Shown: one piece after another, positions 46,457 through 54,605 of the stretch
Layout of the letters: each line of letters starts with the position of its first letter
Position numbering within the stretch: position 1 is the first letter of the stretch
From: Cronobacter condimenti 1330
Lineage (GTDB): Bacteria > Pseudomonadota > Gammaproteobacteria > Enterobacterales > Enterobacteriaceae
Length of the DNA: 64,000 nt
Reading direction: 5' to 3'
Assembly (NCBI RefSeq): GCF_001277255.1
Contig: NZ_CP012265.1
Location: 1 to 64,000 of the forward strand
Notes under the pieces: generated by a model
Told to the model about the DNA's origin: nothing
What the model saw: the letters and a program-made list of their open reading frames with translations, nothing else
The model's database searches: none
Made by a program: the position numbers and the translations under genes

Positions 46457-46698
46457 TTACCCAAAATGCCCGTCCCCGCGCCTGTACACTGGCAGATCGC
46501 CGGTGTCGTTAAGCGCCCGGAAAGGCCTCAATCCACTGTTCCATCTTCCTGCGGTTGGTAGGAACGACACTTAAACCCTCGGCGCAGCCGTACAGCTCGC
46601 GGGTGTTCTGGGTAGTAATGACGATACAATCCGGCAACACCCGTATTTTTAGCGGCATCCCACCGATAAATTCCGCCTGCGCTATCCACTCGCCGCGT
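46457..46698 (-). pseudogene. SymE-like gene remnant S3 (most complete)
   Basis: On the minus strand a roughly 60-codon stretch reads EWIAQAEFIGGMPLKIRVLP, then DCIVITTQNTRELYGCAEGL and KMEQWIEAFPGA, followed by a VYRRGDGHFG tail in a shifted frame. This is the core of SymE-type proteins (AbrB-like fold). The 5' end is missing; it abuts a toxin remnant at 46703. It defines the parent of all eight remnants. Confidence 0.72.
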
Positions 46699-46702
46699 TA
46701 GC

Positions 46703-46882
46703 AATACTCATGCATCAATCAATAAAGCGACTGGTCAGCAAGAAACACTTTATGAGCGTGTTATTATTTTTGATAAGAATATTGGTATTGATAAATTCAG
46801 TGGGGGTAAGCCGACAAATACTATGACGATCTTAACCGATAAAAAAGGTAATTTGATAACGGCCACTCCGGGAGGGATGTAA
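46703..46882 (+). pseudogene. Toxin tail, module 5
   Basis: An open 59-codon stretch without start encodes NKATGQQETLYERVIIFDKN and KPTNTMTILTDKKGNL and ends TATPGGM. It overlaps nothing but stops 1 bp before the next ATG. Only the last part of the toxin is left, cut directly against remnant S3. Confidence 0.6.
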
Positions 46883-46883
46883 T

Positions 46884-47219
46884 ATGGAAACAGATAAGTC
46901 AGTGGATGAAATGTTGTCTGATTTTAATAAATTAGAGGCATTTTACATCATTCCTTTTTTTAAAAAAGAGTTTGGTGTGGTTGATTCGGCTTGTTTTTTA
47001 TATCAAGCAATAGATCAGGGTGTGGATATTTATGCTTATCTCGTTAACGGTAAGCATGTTATTGAGTTCGACTTGTCAAAAATAGATAACACAATAGTTA
47101 AAAATGAAATTATTTCAGTAGACGATTATATGAAAACGATACAGGGAAAAGGTAAGGCTAAAAAGAATGCCCGTGATGTCTTAAAAAATGCTATTGATAA
47201 CCCCAGCATTATTAATTAG
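46884..47219 (+). CDS. Orphan immunity protein, module 5
   Basis: 111 aa, starting METDKSVDEMLSDFNKLEAF, with GGGAGG upstream at the toxin end. It is AT-rich and has a Lys-rich C-terminal part (GKGKAKKNARDVLKNA). No family recognised. Its tight coupling to the toxin tail supports immunity. A hairpin of the module type follows at 47227. Confidence 0.65.
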   Translation: METDKSVDEMLSDFNKLEAFYIIPFFKKEFGVVDSACFLYQAIDQGVDIYAYLVNGKHVIEFDLSKIDNTIVKNEIISVDDYMKTIQGKGKAKKNARDVLKNAIDNPSIIN

Positions 47220-47226
47220 TTGGGAA

Positions 47227-47250
47227 AATCCCGGTCTTAGCGCCGGGATT
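47227..47250 (+). terminator. Hairpin after module 5
   Basis: An 8-bp perfect stem AATCCCGG / CCGGGATT with an 8-base loop, 7 bp after the stop. Confidence 0.65.
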
Positions 47251-47262
47251 GTGCTATCAGTC

Positions 47263-47412
47263 ATCAGGCAAAACGTTCGTCCCTGCGCTTGATCACCGGT
47301 ACATCGCTGGTGTCGTTCAGTGCGCCCGGAAACGCCCCGATGCACTGTTTCGTTTTCTTTTACTGACGGGAACCACGCTTAAGCCCTCGGCTCAACTCTA
47401 CCCTTAACGGGA
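47263..47412 (-). pseudogene. SymE-like gene remnant S4
   Basis: A diverged copy of S2: MKQWIGAFPGAL-like coding on the minus strand with a damaged tail (no clean stop). Together with the following pretoxin copy it repeats 43606-43893 at high identity. Confidence 0.55.
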
Positions 47413-47419
47413 ATCCGGG

Positions 47420-47581
47420 AGGATGGCTGCTGATGCTGCGCCCTGTGTTGCAGGTCTGAGTAAAAGAAAAGCGTCGCCAACGGCAGTGAACCTGCACCTA
47501 TAGCTTTGCATACGCTCGCTTCTGCCGTATTGGTAAAAGCGCAGGGAGGAAATGCCGCCGCAGGTGCAGCCGGAGGAATGG
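47420..47581 (+). repeat. Pretoxin repeat copy R3 (no VENN)
   Basis: Matches 40138-40290, with the same 5' insertion as R1, then breaks off before the VENN block. The sequence then runs into module 6. Confidence 0.85.
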
Positions 47582-47629
47582 TAATCGGATAATAAAAGTT
47601 ATCCCTGTAAACCCATTAAATAATTTTGG

Positions 47630-48306
47630 TTGATTGATACTGATGGATATGCAACAGGCAATGGTAGTAGGTTTGTAGGTAGTAAGTCTTTAATTAATAA
47701 AGGCATTAATGAGACATCCTTAAAAAAGCAGGGTGTGGTAAAAGGGGAGCCTCGAGGCGGTAAGCTGGGCGAAGCGATTGCGGGGCGATTAGAAGCAACA
47801 GCTGCGAAAGCGGAGGCTTTGGCGCCTAATGCGGCCAAGAATGCTGGAAAGGGAGCGACTCAGGCAGGAAAACAAATAAGAGGTGTACCTGTAACTCAGT
47901 CTAAAAATCCACTAAATCCAGTACAACAATATGATGCTCACGGAAATGAAATTTTTTATCGCACTATGTCGCAAAAACAAGATGAGAAATTTTTAAATAC
48001 AGGTGTAATGCCAGCCACAACCGAAACCTCTGTTTCTCCAGTATTAGGATATTCATCAAAATATGATGGAGTGACTGTAAAAATAGTTGTTAAGCCTGGC
48101 CATTCTCAGGGCTTGAAAAGGTAGGCATTGCAGCAAATTCTGCGGCAGCAAAAGAATTACCTAACATGTCGACTCAGACAGGAAAGTGGATGGAAACAAA
48201 TACCCGATTTAAGATTGAAGGTGGGCAGATGACAACTCAGCTTGGTCAAGGTCAAGGAATGGAAATTTTTAATAAAAATATTGTCCATTTTGAAAAGGTA
48301 CAATAA
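47630..48306 (+). pseudogene. Orphan CdiA-CT toxin, module 6 (frameshifted)
   Basis: The first frame (to 48124) has a PRGGKLGEAIAGRLEATAAKAE linker, then a toxin domain with GNEIFYRTMSQKQDEKFLN, TGVMPATTETSVSPVLGY and VTVKIVVKPG. Near 48100-48120 the frame slips; the continuation LEKVGIAANSAAAKELPNM runs to FNKNIVHFEKVQ and the stop at 48304-48306. The YRTMS...TGVMPATTET pattern is a known CdiA/Rhs tip type that may have an ADP-ribosyltransferase-like fold; I am not sure. No start codon or ribosome site. Confidence 0.66.
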
Positions 48307-48318
48307 AAGGAAAAAATT

Positions 48319-48801
48319 ATGCTACTCAACTTAGAAAACACAAAAACACCCATGAAACTGGTATACCTTCTTTCTGAAGAGTTAAAAGCTGATCCTGAAT
48401 ATGTTTCCTTGACCCAAGCTTTAACATTGGATAAATCAAGGCCTTATGTTGGATTGAATGGAACCTATGGTCTTTTTGGATCACAAGAATGGTGGGATAG
48501 TATCAATCAAGGTAAAATGCCGTTGCTATCACTGTCTGGGGTGATAAAAAAAGCGTATGTAGCAGGGCAGGACCCTTCTGATTTTAATAATACTATCGAT
48601 TTATTACTTGATGATGGAACCATCCAATCTGTTGGTATTTATACTAATCAAGATGAAGACTTGAATTTTTTTAAAAGGGGGCATAGGGCAAGTATTGTCT
48701 ATGCTCTTGATGAGCTTAAACCAGAGGCAATGCTTAACTTTGGTCAAAAATATAATCAAATCGCTTTAGAAATGGCTGTTTCATTAAAATCAGTTGAATA
48801 A
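48319..48801 (+). CDS. Orphan immunity protein, module 6
   Basis: 160 aa, ATG behind AAAGGA. It begins MLLNLENTKTPMKLVYLLSE and has SQEWWDSINQGKMPLLSLSG and FKRGHRASIVYALDELK. Soluble, no signal peptide, intact although its toxin is broken. Family not recognised. Confidence 0.68.
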   Translation: MLLNLENTKTPMKLVYLLSEELKADPEYVSLTQALTLDKSRPYVGLNGTYGLFGSQEWWDSINQGKMPLLSLSGVIKKAYVAGQDPSDFNNTIDLLLDDGTIQSVGIYTNQDEDLNFFKRGHRASIVYALDELKPEAMLNFGQKYNQIALEMAVSLKSVE

Positions 48802-48849
48802 AAAATTAATAGTTCTTATGAAGTAACAAAAAGATCCCGTCCAGATGGG

Positions 48850-48972
48850 TTGCAGGGGAAACTCGTGATAATGTGCTTGTCTGGCTTGTATAAGAATCAG
48901 CTAATGGTAAGGTTATTACAGCATTCCCAGATGCTGGATTAGTACCGTCTACATCAAAGCCGATGAAATAAA
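48850..48972 (+). pseudogene. Toxin tail, module 7
   Basis: Coding remnant VAGETRDNVLVWLV, an in-frame TAA, then ESANGKVITAFPDAGLVPST and KPMK with a stop at about 48970. It lies a few bases before a MafI-like immunity gene, as expected for a Maf/CDI-type toxin end. Confidence 0.55.
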
Positions 48973-48983
48973 GGATATACAAG

Positions 48984-49241
48984 ATGAGCATTAATAATAG
49001 AATTAAAATGTTAGGTGAAGGGTTGAGGAATAGAATAGATTCCTCGATCGTTGATTTTGATTTAGAGTATATAAAGCACTCAGAAAGTATATTAGCATTT
49101 GAAACACTATGTGATCATATTTCTGACTATGATGTAATTATAACAAAAGATGAGTACGATCAAGTTATCAATATTGCAAATGCGTTAAATTTAGAAATAG
49201 ATAATAGGTATTTATATATTAATCCTGAAAATAAAAAATAA
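48984..49241 (+). CDS. MafI-family-like immunity protein, module 7
   Basis: 85 aa. The arrangement NRIKMLGEGLRNRI, EYIKHSESILAFETLCDHI and YDVIITKDEYDQVINIANAL matches MafI-type immunity proteins (neisserial Maf and related polymorphic toxin systems). ATG preceded by AAAGGA. It is intact beside a truncated toxin. Confidence 0.75.
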   Translation: MSINNRIKMLGEGLRNRIDSSIVDFDLEYIKHSESILAFETLCDHISDYDVIITKDEYDQVINIANALNLEIDNRYLYINPENKK

Positions 49242-49291
49242 GATTCAAGATCTCCGTCGCCATACCGGTATCTTCTTTTTAATTGTCAGGA

Positions 49292-49490
49292 TTATCCAAA
49301 ATACCCGTTCCCGTGCTTCTATACCGACACATCGCCGTTGTCATTCAGCGTCCCCGGAAACCATTCCAGCAATAACTTCATCTTCTGCCGATTGACGTAA
49401 ACACGTGAAGTCCTCGGCTCGGCTGTATTACATGATGCGGATGGTGGGAAGCGATCTGCTGATTAATCAATCGCGCCATTAAAAAACCAC
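49292..49490 (-). pseudogene. SymE-like gene remnant S5
   Basis: A diverged copy of S1 (same order of blocks). With the following 49500-49680 it forms a direct repeat of 41732-42110. Confidence 0.5.
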
Positions 49491-49587
49491 ACAGCAATAT
49501 AAATTATCACTCAAATCGTTGTAACAGAAAAAATGTCGCCACTATCACATCTTATACGGTAATCAATTCGAAGTCGAAGAGGGAGTA

Positions 49588-49860
49588 ATGAGCATATCGC
49601 TAAGTCTGTTTGTTAAAGAATTATTGAGCATAAATTTCTCTAGGCTAATTATAGAGGCAAGCAAAATATTTAGGCTTTAATCCGGGCAAAAGGATACTTA
49701 CCTTTATTATGATATTTTTGATTCAAAAGCTAACGTCATGAAAAAGTAAAGCCTGATTTAAATCAATTGTCTATCATTATGAAGAATAATGTATTTTTTG
49801 TGGCAGTTTTTTATACGGTACTGATGAATGCTGGGATTACCATAGTGAAGAGCAACTAAA
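49588..49860 (+). pseudogene. Decayed copy of the 42029 gene
   Basis: It starts like the 177-aa gene (MSISLSLF) with a GGGAG ribosome site, then hits TAA after 31 codons (49678-49680). Beyond that, similarity continues in shifting frames to the EEQLN region near 49857, where it is cut by a reverse-strand fragment. Confidence 0.75.
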
Positions 49861-50122
49861 CCGAGACTTTGTAATTATTCGCTCTCTTCATATTGTAACT
49901 GAATATGAGTCGATGAGAGTACTTCACTTCAATTACCTTGCCTAAAAAATCGGTACATTCCATAGGAATATGATGCTGGAAATATATTTTAATGACAATA
50001 TTTTCCCCTCGAGACTCTTGAAAAAGAGTGTTAACCTCGCCACTCTCTACAGCAGCTATATAGCTATTAATTTTCTCCTGTAGCATAAAAAGATGCTCAT
50101 TGGGGTTTAATCGCCTGTAAAT
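49856..50122 (-). pseudogene. Reverse-oriented fragment, DUF6572-like immunity protein
   Basis: On the minus strand an open stretch reads YRRLNPNEHLFMLQEKINSY and continues to KVIEVKYSHRLIFSYNMKRA. The NPNEHL...LQEKINSYIAAVESGE pattern recalls DUF6572-type small proteins found in toxin-immunity loci, from memory only. There is an in-frame stop just upstream and no good start, so the 5' end is lost. It is the only immunity-like piece here in reverse orientation. Confidence 0.5.
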
Positions 50123-50140
50123 CTATCCAAAGGAACTAAT

Positions 50141-50499
50141 GGAGGCAACAAACAGTCTGGAATCAATGAGACTGGTAAAATTGAAAAAATTCTTCCTCCG
50201 GAAAAAATTGGGAGAGAGTACGTAATAAAGCTATTGATATCGTTGGAGGATTGGGGGCGGATTCTTTACCAGTTATCGGGCGAATGGAAATTAGCGCGAG
50301 ATATAGTAAAGTTATTGGTCGGCAATCTAATGACAAAAAAATAGGCTGGCGAGTTGATTATGACCCACAAAAAGGGGTGCATATTAATATATGGAATTAT
50401 ACTAAAGGTAAAGGCATTGGAAAGGCAGAAAAAAAAGTTATACCATTTGAAGGTAATGAAGAAACGTTCGTAAATATAGTTAAGCAACTGAACAGGTAA
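50141..50499 (+). pseudogene. Toxin tail, module 8 (frameshifted)
   Basis: It starts in one frame (GGNKQSGINETGKIEKILPP) and slips near 50210-50215 (gggagagag). It continues as VRNKAIDIVGGLGADSLPVI, then WRVDYDPQKGVHINIWNYTK and a KQLNR ending. The GADS.PVIGRM...GWR.DYD..KG.H.N pattern is a common polymorphic toxin tip; the enzyme class is not assigned. A 5-bp gap leads to the immunity gene. Confidence 0.62.
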
Positions 50500-50504
50500 T
50501 TGAT

Positions 50505-50876
50505 ATGACCTTATTCGAAGAGTGTGCGGAAGTATTGAAGCCTAACTTTACCATCGTTACTGGTAATGATGAGGAAATGGCAATCAAAATCTTATATGAG
50601 CATGGGGCCATCAATGGGTATATTGATTGGGGTATCAAAAACTATACGTGTTACAATGACTTCCAGGAGCTTTTGAAAAGTGGCCTCGTAAAGGATGATA
50701 AAGTTTTTGTTTTTGCGGATGACGTAGATGTCCCTATTTTTGAAACAACCCTATCTCTTATCGCTGCAAACGCGGATGATGTCTTAGCTTTATGCCCTAA
50801 AATATATATTTACAATAACGACTTTCTTTTGCAACCCATGTATCCATATGGGGAAATTCATTTCTTAAAAAAATAA
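50505..50876 (+). CDS. Orphan immunity protein, module 8
   Basis: 123 aa, strongly acidic, beginning MTLFEECAEVLKPNFTIVTG and ending PMYPYGEIHFLKK. It contains DDKVFVFADDVDVPIFETTL. Coupled to the module 8 toxin tail. Intact; family not recognised. Confidence 0.68.
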   Translation: MTLFEECAEVLKPNFTIVTGNDEEMAIKILYEHGAINGYIDWGIKNYTCYNDFQELLKSGLVKDDKVFVFADDVDVPIFETTLSLIAANADDVLALCPKIYIYNNDFLLQPMYPYGEIHFLKK

Positions 50877-50992
50877 AATGAGATTAAAAATATTTTTTTA
50901 TTCTACACGGTTATGGTTATACAGACATTGAGTTATTTTGATAAGGTTTGCAAAAATATTTCGATATGATGTTTTGATTAAATCTCCAACCC

Positions 50993-51288
50993 ATGCACCT
51001 TATCCTTATTTATTTGCCACGCTGAAACAACGTGGAACCGCGGCGGACTCATCCAGGGGCATCAGGACAGCGCGCTGACGGCGCGTGGCTTGCAGGAAAC
51101 CACGGCGCTCCTGACAGCTCTGGCGCACGCTTTCCCCTTGGTTGACATGGTGTACACCTCGCCTGCGGGCCGTGCGCCATATTGGTGACGCCATCGCGAG
51201 CCATTTTGGCCGCCCACTCTCAGTTGAGCCGCTGGTATAGGAACAGTCGTTAGGCGATTATGAAGGCCTGTCGCGAGCGCCGCGTCTG
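50993..51288 (+). pseudogene. 5' half of a histidine phosphatase (phosphoglycerate mutase-like) gene
   Basis: ATG CAC CTT ATC starts MHLILIY, then with a shifted frame CHAETTWNRGGLIQGHQDSA and RGLQETTALLTALAH follow. RHAET with HQD is the N-terminal catalytic signature of the family; here the first Arg codon reads TGC (Cys) and the frame slips. MVYTSPAGRA leads to a stop near 51186, then 120 bp that are repeated at 56571-56690. The 3' half of the gene is at 56541-57029. Confidence 0.75.
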
Positions 51289-51507
51289 GTGTCTTTTATC
51301 CAGGATACAGATTTAATTTTTTTCAATGTCCAACGGGAAAATGGAATGTATACGGAAAATGGAGCTTTGAATAAGCCAGCGAATACATTATTACCCAATC
51401 AACTTAGAGATTATGCATCACAAGGGCGCACCACTATTGTAAACATTGATACTGGTAAAGATGGCAATTTTATCGTGGTTGACTCAATGAAAAAAATGAT
51501 GGGGTAG
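51274..51507 (+). pseudogene. Toxin tail, module 9, joined to the phosphatase fragment
   Basis: The phosphatase frame (DYEGLSRAPRL) runs without a break into VSFIQDTDLIFFNVQRENG, continues with NKPANTLLPNQLRDYASQGR and ends at KKMMG. The join at about 51276-51290 marks the insertion edge. Only the end of the toxin remains; the class is not recognised. Confidence 0.58.
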
Positions 51508-51600
51508 ATTATTATATGATCTGTGATCCATTTAATGGGCCTGCCGGGGGCGCGCGAATTTTTTAGATAATCGTATGAATTTTAATGAGGTTATTCTGGA

Positions 51601-52005
51601 ATGATGACCGTAAAAGAGATATTAGATAATTTTGCTAATGATAATGAGGTATATCTTGATGGATATCTTATTTATCATTCAGACGGTGATCTGAGTCTGA
51701 TAGATAAAGATTACGGAAATAACTATTTAAAAGCTCCTTTTTTGAAAGTCAAAAATAAAGGACTCAGTGATAATCTTGAGAATAGTGTTAGTTTGTACTG
51801 CGGCGGTTCGTCAAGATTATTTCATTACGCCAGAGTGAGAGGCCATGTTTTTATTGATGACGATGAAAACCACTGTCTGGATGTAGAAGAACTGATGGTT
51901 GAAGATGGTGGGAAGTGGCATTCGATAGACCTGAACAAACCATATGAGCCAAGAAGCAGTGATGGTATAACGTGGGAGGATATATTTAGAGATGATAATT
52001 TGTAA
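51601..52005 (+). CDS. Orphan immunity protein, module 9
   Basis: 134 aa, highly acidic. It begins MMTVKEILDNFANDNEVYLD, has HYARVRGHVFIDDDENHCLD and ends WEDIFRDDNL. GAGG lies about 10 bases upstream. It lies 93 bp after the toxin tail; the short gap holds a damaged stretch. Family not recognised; role inferred from place. Confidence 0.63.
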   Translation: MMTVKEILDNFANDNEVYLDGYLIYHSDGDLSLIDKDYGNNYLKAPFLKVKNKGLSDNLENSVSLYCGGSSRLFHYARVRGHVFIDDDENHCLDVEELMVEDGGKWHSIDLNKPYEPRSSDGITWEDIFRDDNL

Positions 52006-52261
52006 TCAACGTTTCATCATGTAGCCTGCATTTCATGGAGAAGAAGTCTTGATGTTTGTCTGTCATTTAAACATCGATATTCAGGACTTACATGAAACTT
52101 CTTGCCATAAGGCATGGGTGCTGGGCACTTCTTAAAGCGATGCTTTACTCTTCAGGCGACTTAACTTGATGTAATTCACTGCTTCCAATCTTCTTGCGTT
52201 AGAATTCCTGAACAGAACCTTCGGCTTTGGCCTCGAGAAAGATACTTACTTTTGGTGAAAG
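52006..52261. other. Gap between modules 9 and 10
   Basis: No gene is visible on the plus strand. On the minus strand an open stretch (about 52138-52210) ends LEAVNYIKLSRLKSKASL and could be the end of a lost transposase or another gene, but nothing supports this beyond an open frame. Confidence 0.3.
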
Positions 52262-52384
52262 TCAGGGTAGACTCAGTTTATTATGATAGTAGTGTGAGGC
52301 CGGATAAATTTACTATTCAATATCAGATCGGTAACAATAAGCCTATAAGAGAAACGTTCCAGAATGCTCCAGGTGGGAAGTAAT
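52262..52384 (+). pseudogene. Toxin tail, module 10 (NucA-type, related to the native cdiA tip)
   Basis: The last 38 codons read VRVDSVYYDSSVRPDKFTIQ, then RETFQNAPGGK and stop. This is clearly related to the native toxin end (VKIDPVYSEIGGRPESFNVS...ERTFINAPGGK). It is followed 1 bp later by a YezG-like paralogue of cdiI, so module 10 is an older allele of the current tip. Confidence 0.75.
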
Positions 52385-52385
52385 T

Positions 52386-52721
52386 ATGTCTGCTGAAAAT
52401 GAATTGTACTTGTGTATTGGGCGCTCCCTTTATAGCGCGGCTCCAGATAATGCAAAAACTGTATTATTAGATGCAGAGTTGTCTCCAGAAAGTGATCATG
52501 TTAAATTTTCATTTGATTACATTGATAATGCGGAAAAGAAGAACTGGTTTACTCCCGAAAGTGCAAAGACCGACAGTGAGTTGATGGATTGCCTCGTGAA
52601 ACTCCGTCATTACTATATTGAAAACAATCTGACCAATGGCCGCCCTGCATGGCATGGATGTGAGGTGGCCCTGGATGTGGACAAAATGAAGCTCACTATA
52701 GATTTCCGTTACGACGATTAG
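52386..52721 (+). CDS. YezG-like immunity protein, module 10 (paralogue of cdiI)
   Basis: 111 aa, the same length as cdiI. The N-terminal half differs (MSAENELYLCIGRSLYSAAP), while the C-terminal half from HYYIENNLTNGRPAWHGCEV is almost identical in protein and DNA, including the terminator flank. Family and role as for cdiI. Its specificity presumably lies in the diverged half. Confidence 0.8.
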   Translation: MSAENELYLCIGRSLYSAAPDNAKTVLLDAELSPESDHVKFSFDYIDNAEKKNWFTPESAKTDSELMDCLVKLRHYYIENNLTNGRPAWHGCEVALDVDKMKLTIDFRYDD

Positions 52722-52729
52722 TCATCAAT

Positions 52730-52753
52730 GATCCCGGTTTTCACGCGGGGATC
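52730..52753 (+). terminator. Hairpin after module 10
   Basis: GATCCC / GGGATC stem with an imperfect inner part, then ttcttgttttt. Same position and type as the terminator after cdiI. Confidence 0.6.
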
Positions 52754-52775
52754 TTCTTGTTTTTAGACGTTAAAT

Positions 52776-52828
52776 TTACCCAAAATTCCCGATCCCGCGC
52801 TTGTACACCGGCAGATCGCCGTTGTACT
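52776..52828 (-). pseudogene. SymE-like gene remnant S6
   Basis: Only the last 17 or so codons (GDLPVYKRGIGNFG-type) remain on the minus strand, joined within a few bases to pretoxin copy R4. The join shows how short the residual SymE homology can be. Confidence 0.55.
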
Positions 52829-53147
52829 GCTGCGCCCTGTGTGGCTGGTCTGATTAAAAGCTTCGCTAACGGCAGTGAACCTGCACGTATTGCTCGCTTC
52901 TGCCGTATTGGTAAAAGCCCAGGGAGGAAATGCCGCCGCAGGTGCAGCCGGAGGATTTGTTGCCGCGTCAGGTTCGGAAAGGCTATCTGTGGCGTTTTAT
53001 AATAAAAAGCCAGAAGAACTCTTTCCGGATGAAAAAACGGTCATTGCTAACCTCGTTGCAGCACCGGGCGCGGCGGGCGGTATCATGGCCGCAGGGAACA
53101 GCACCGGTATCGGCAGTGGTGTAAACGCCGCCAGGGTTGAGAATAAT
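52825..53147 (+). repeat. Pretoxin repeat copy R4 ending in VENN
   Basis: Matches 40148-40484 with a short deletion (ctgcatacgctcg region) and scattered substitutions. VENN is at 53136-53147. A frame from 52875 is open through it, but no ribosome site is seen. Confidence 0.88.
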
Positions 53148-53581
53148 ACGCCGGGAACAGTAGTTCAGGGAGGGAAACTGGTCGTACAGGGTTGTGCCAG
53201 AGTGTTCGCCTGCTGGAATGCACTGGTTGAAAAGCAGGCAGGGAATAATAATCTCAATCCTGCAACAATAGGATTTCTACTGAACACATGGTGGTGTCGT
53301 CAGGTAAGGCACCCAAAACGTCGACTCCTGACTCAGTCTATGAAGTATTAAAAGCTGAAGGTACAAAAAGTATCACCTGTTATGATGACAGAGGTAATAT
53401 GTTCTCTCGTGAAGATTATGGGCAACAGAGGACCCATGGAATTTTAGGGTATGATTCCAGGGAAAAGTACCTCCCCATGGCATAAAGTGGAGTATAACGC
53501 CAATCGTCAACTATAGGTAAGTATTACCGTGAACGTGATCTAAACGGTAAAAGTATTGGTAAGCGGACCTCTGAGAAATAG
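52875..53581 (+). pseudogene. Orphan CdiA-CT toxin, module 11 (several frameshifts)
   Basis: After VENN: NTPGTVVQGGKLVVQGCARV, an entry linker. The frame slips near 53285 to SSGKAPKTSTPDSVYEVLKA, then CYDDRGNMFSREDYGQQRTH. It slips again near 53470 (KVEYNANRQL, stop, GKYYRERDLNGKSIGKRTSE). The REDYGQQRTHG pattern with a His-rich continuation is a frequent polymorphic toxin end, possibly the class listed as toxin type 24; not verified. Confidence 0.65.
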
Positions 53582-53590
53582 AAGGTGAAT

Positions 53591-54058
53591 ATGTCAAATG
53601 ATATTTGTGGTTATTTGTGGCCTCCTTTGGATGCCGAGGGGTTACGTAATTTAAACGATTATGCGAAATTACAGCAAATAGGTATAACTAAGATAAAAAA
53701 AGAAGAGCTATATAATTTTCCAAATAAGCTTATACCTACAAAAGATTGTTATGTATTTTTAATAAGTGACAGGCCTCATTATCCAAATGCAAGCTATTTA
53801 ATAGACTATCTGGATTACTCTCCTGACGCTGATATAGGTTTGCCTGTGGAAGGAAAGGCGCGTTTAAATATACTTTTAGATGTGCTGTCTGATATATTCA
53901 GTATTACTAATGCGAAAAAGATGTTGGTTGCCTTAACCGAATGCTCCCAGATTGAAACGATTAAAAAAATTAAACTTTGTGAGTTATATGATGTGATCCA
54001 GGCGGACTTCGAATTGTATCTGGGGCCGCCTGATATACTTTATGAAATCACAGGCTAA
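53591..54058 (+). CDS. Orphan immunity protein, module 11
   Basis: About 155 aa. The ATG at 53591 has AGAAGG upstream, 9 bp after the toxin end; the GTG two codons before is less likely. Starts MSNDICGYLWPPLDAEGLRN and has RPHYPNASYLIDYLDYSPDA. Soluble, acidic, AT-rich; family not recognised. Intact next to a heavily damaged toxin. Confidence 0.66.
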   Translation: MSNDICGYLWPPLDAEGLRNLNDYAKLQQIGITKIKKEELYNFPNKLIPTKDCYVFLISDRPHYPNASYLIDYLDYSPDADIGLPVEGKARLNILLDVLSDIFSITNAKKMLVALTECSQIETIKKIKLCELYDVIQADFELYLGPPDILYEITG

Positions 54059-54284
54059 AGTCATTTTTATCACGCTCGGATATGCGGCATAGTGCGTTAT
54101 GTTCACAATAAATATAGCGTGTTTTTTAACATAACACTTTGAGTAAATTAGCTTTACTTAAAAATGTCGGCAGGGTTAAAAAATGAATCAATGTATATCA
54201 CTATGCATACATCGTATTTAATAACAAGTTCAACCTTTCCACTATCACGGCATCAAAGGTAATAACATAAAAAACCATACCCAT
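54059..54284. other. AT-rich gap between modules 11 and 12
   Basis: No coding signal or hairpin of the module type is seen. The stretch contains an inverted pair ataaaaaacc/gtttttta-like A/T runs only. It may once have held the 5' part of module 12. Confidence 0.35.
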
Positions 54285-54605
54285 GATGCAGAGAAAGCAG
54301 AGTTAGGAGAAACTGGTTCGGGAACTCCAGGCGGCTGAGGACCACCGGATGAACAAAATGCTCGTGATAAAGAATTTAGCACCTCAAATAGAAGGTCTAT
54401 TAAGTCCCTGGAAGAGCATATAAAAGCTCATTAGGATAAATTAGCTGCCTGTAAACGTAATCCTGATGCGTTTGATAATATAGGGCATCTTAAGAACGCA
54501 CCAAACGATACGGTAAGGCAGGGAATTATCGATGGAAGAGTTCGCTATCTCGAGAACGACATTGTAATGTTCCCGAAAAAATATAACCGAAATCAGAAAT
54601 GGTAA
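54285..54605 (+). pseudogene. Orphan toxin, module 12 (two in-frame stops)
   Basis: One frame runs from the module linker DAEKAELGETGSGTPGG through TGA (54336-54338, probably a former TGG) and TAG (54432-54434, probably a former CAG or AAG). It continues SLEEHIKAH, DKLAACKRNPDAFDNIGHLK and GIIDGRVRYLENDIVMFPKK, ending at 54605. The SLEEHI.AH..KL..YK.NP pattern is shared by many CdiA/Rhs tips; the activity is not assigned. Confidence 0.68.

Noticed and set aside
52138..52210. C-terminal end of a transposase on the minus strand
   Set aside because: Only about 20 codons are open, no terminal inverted repeats or target duplication are visible, and no known transposase motif can be read.
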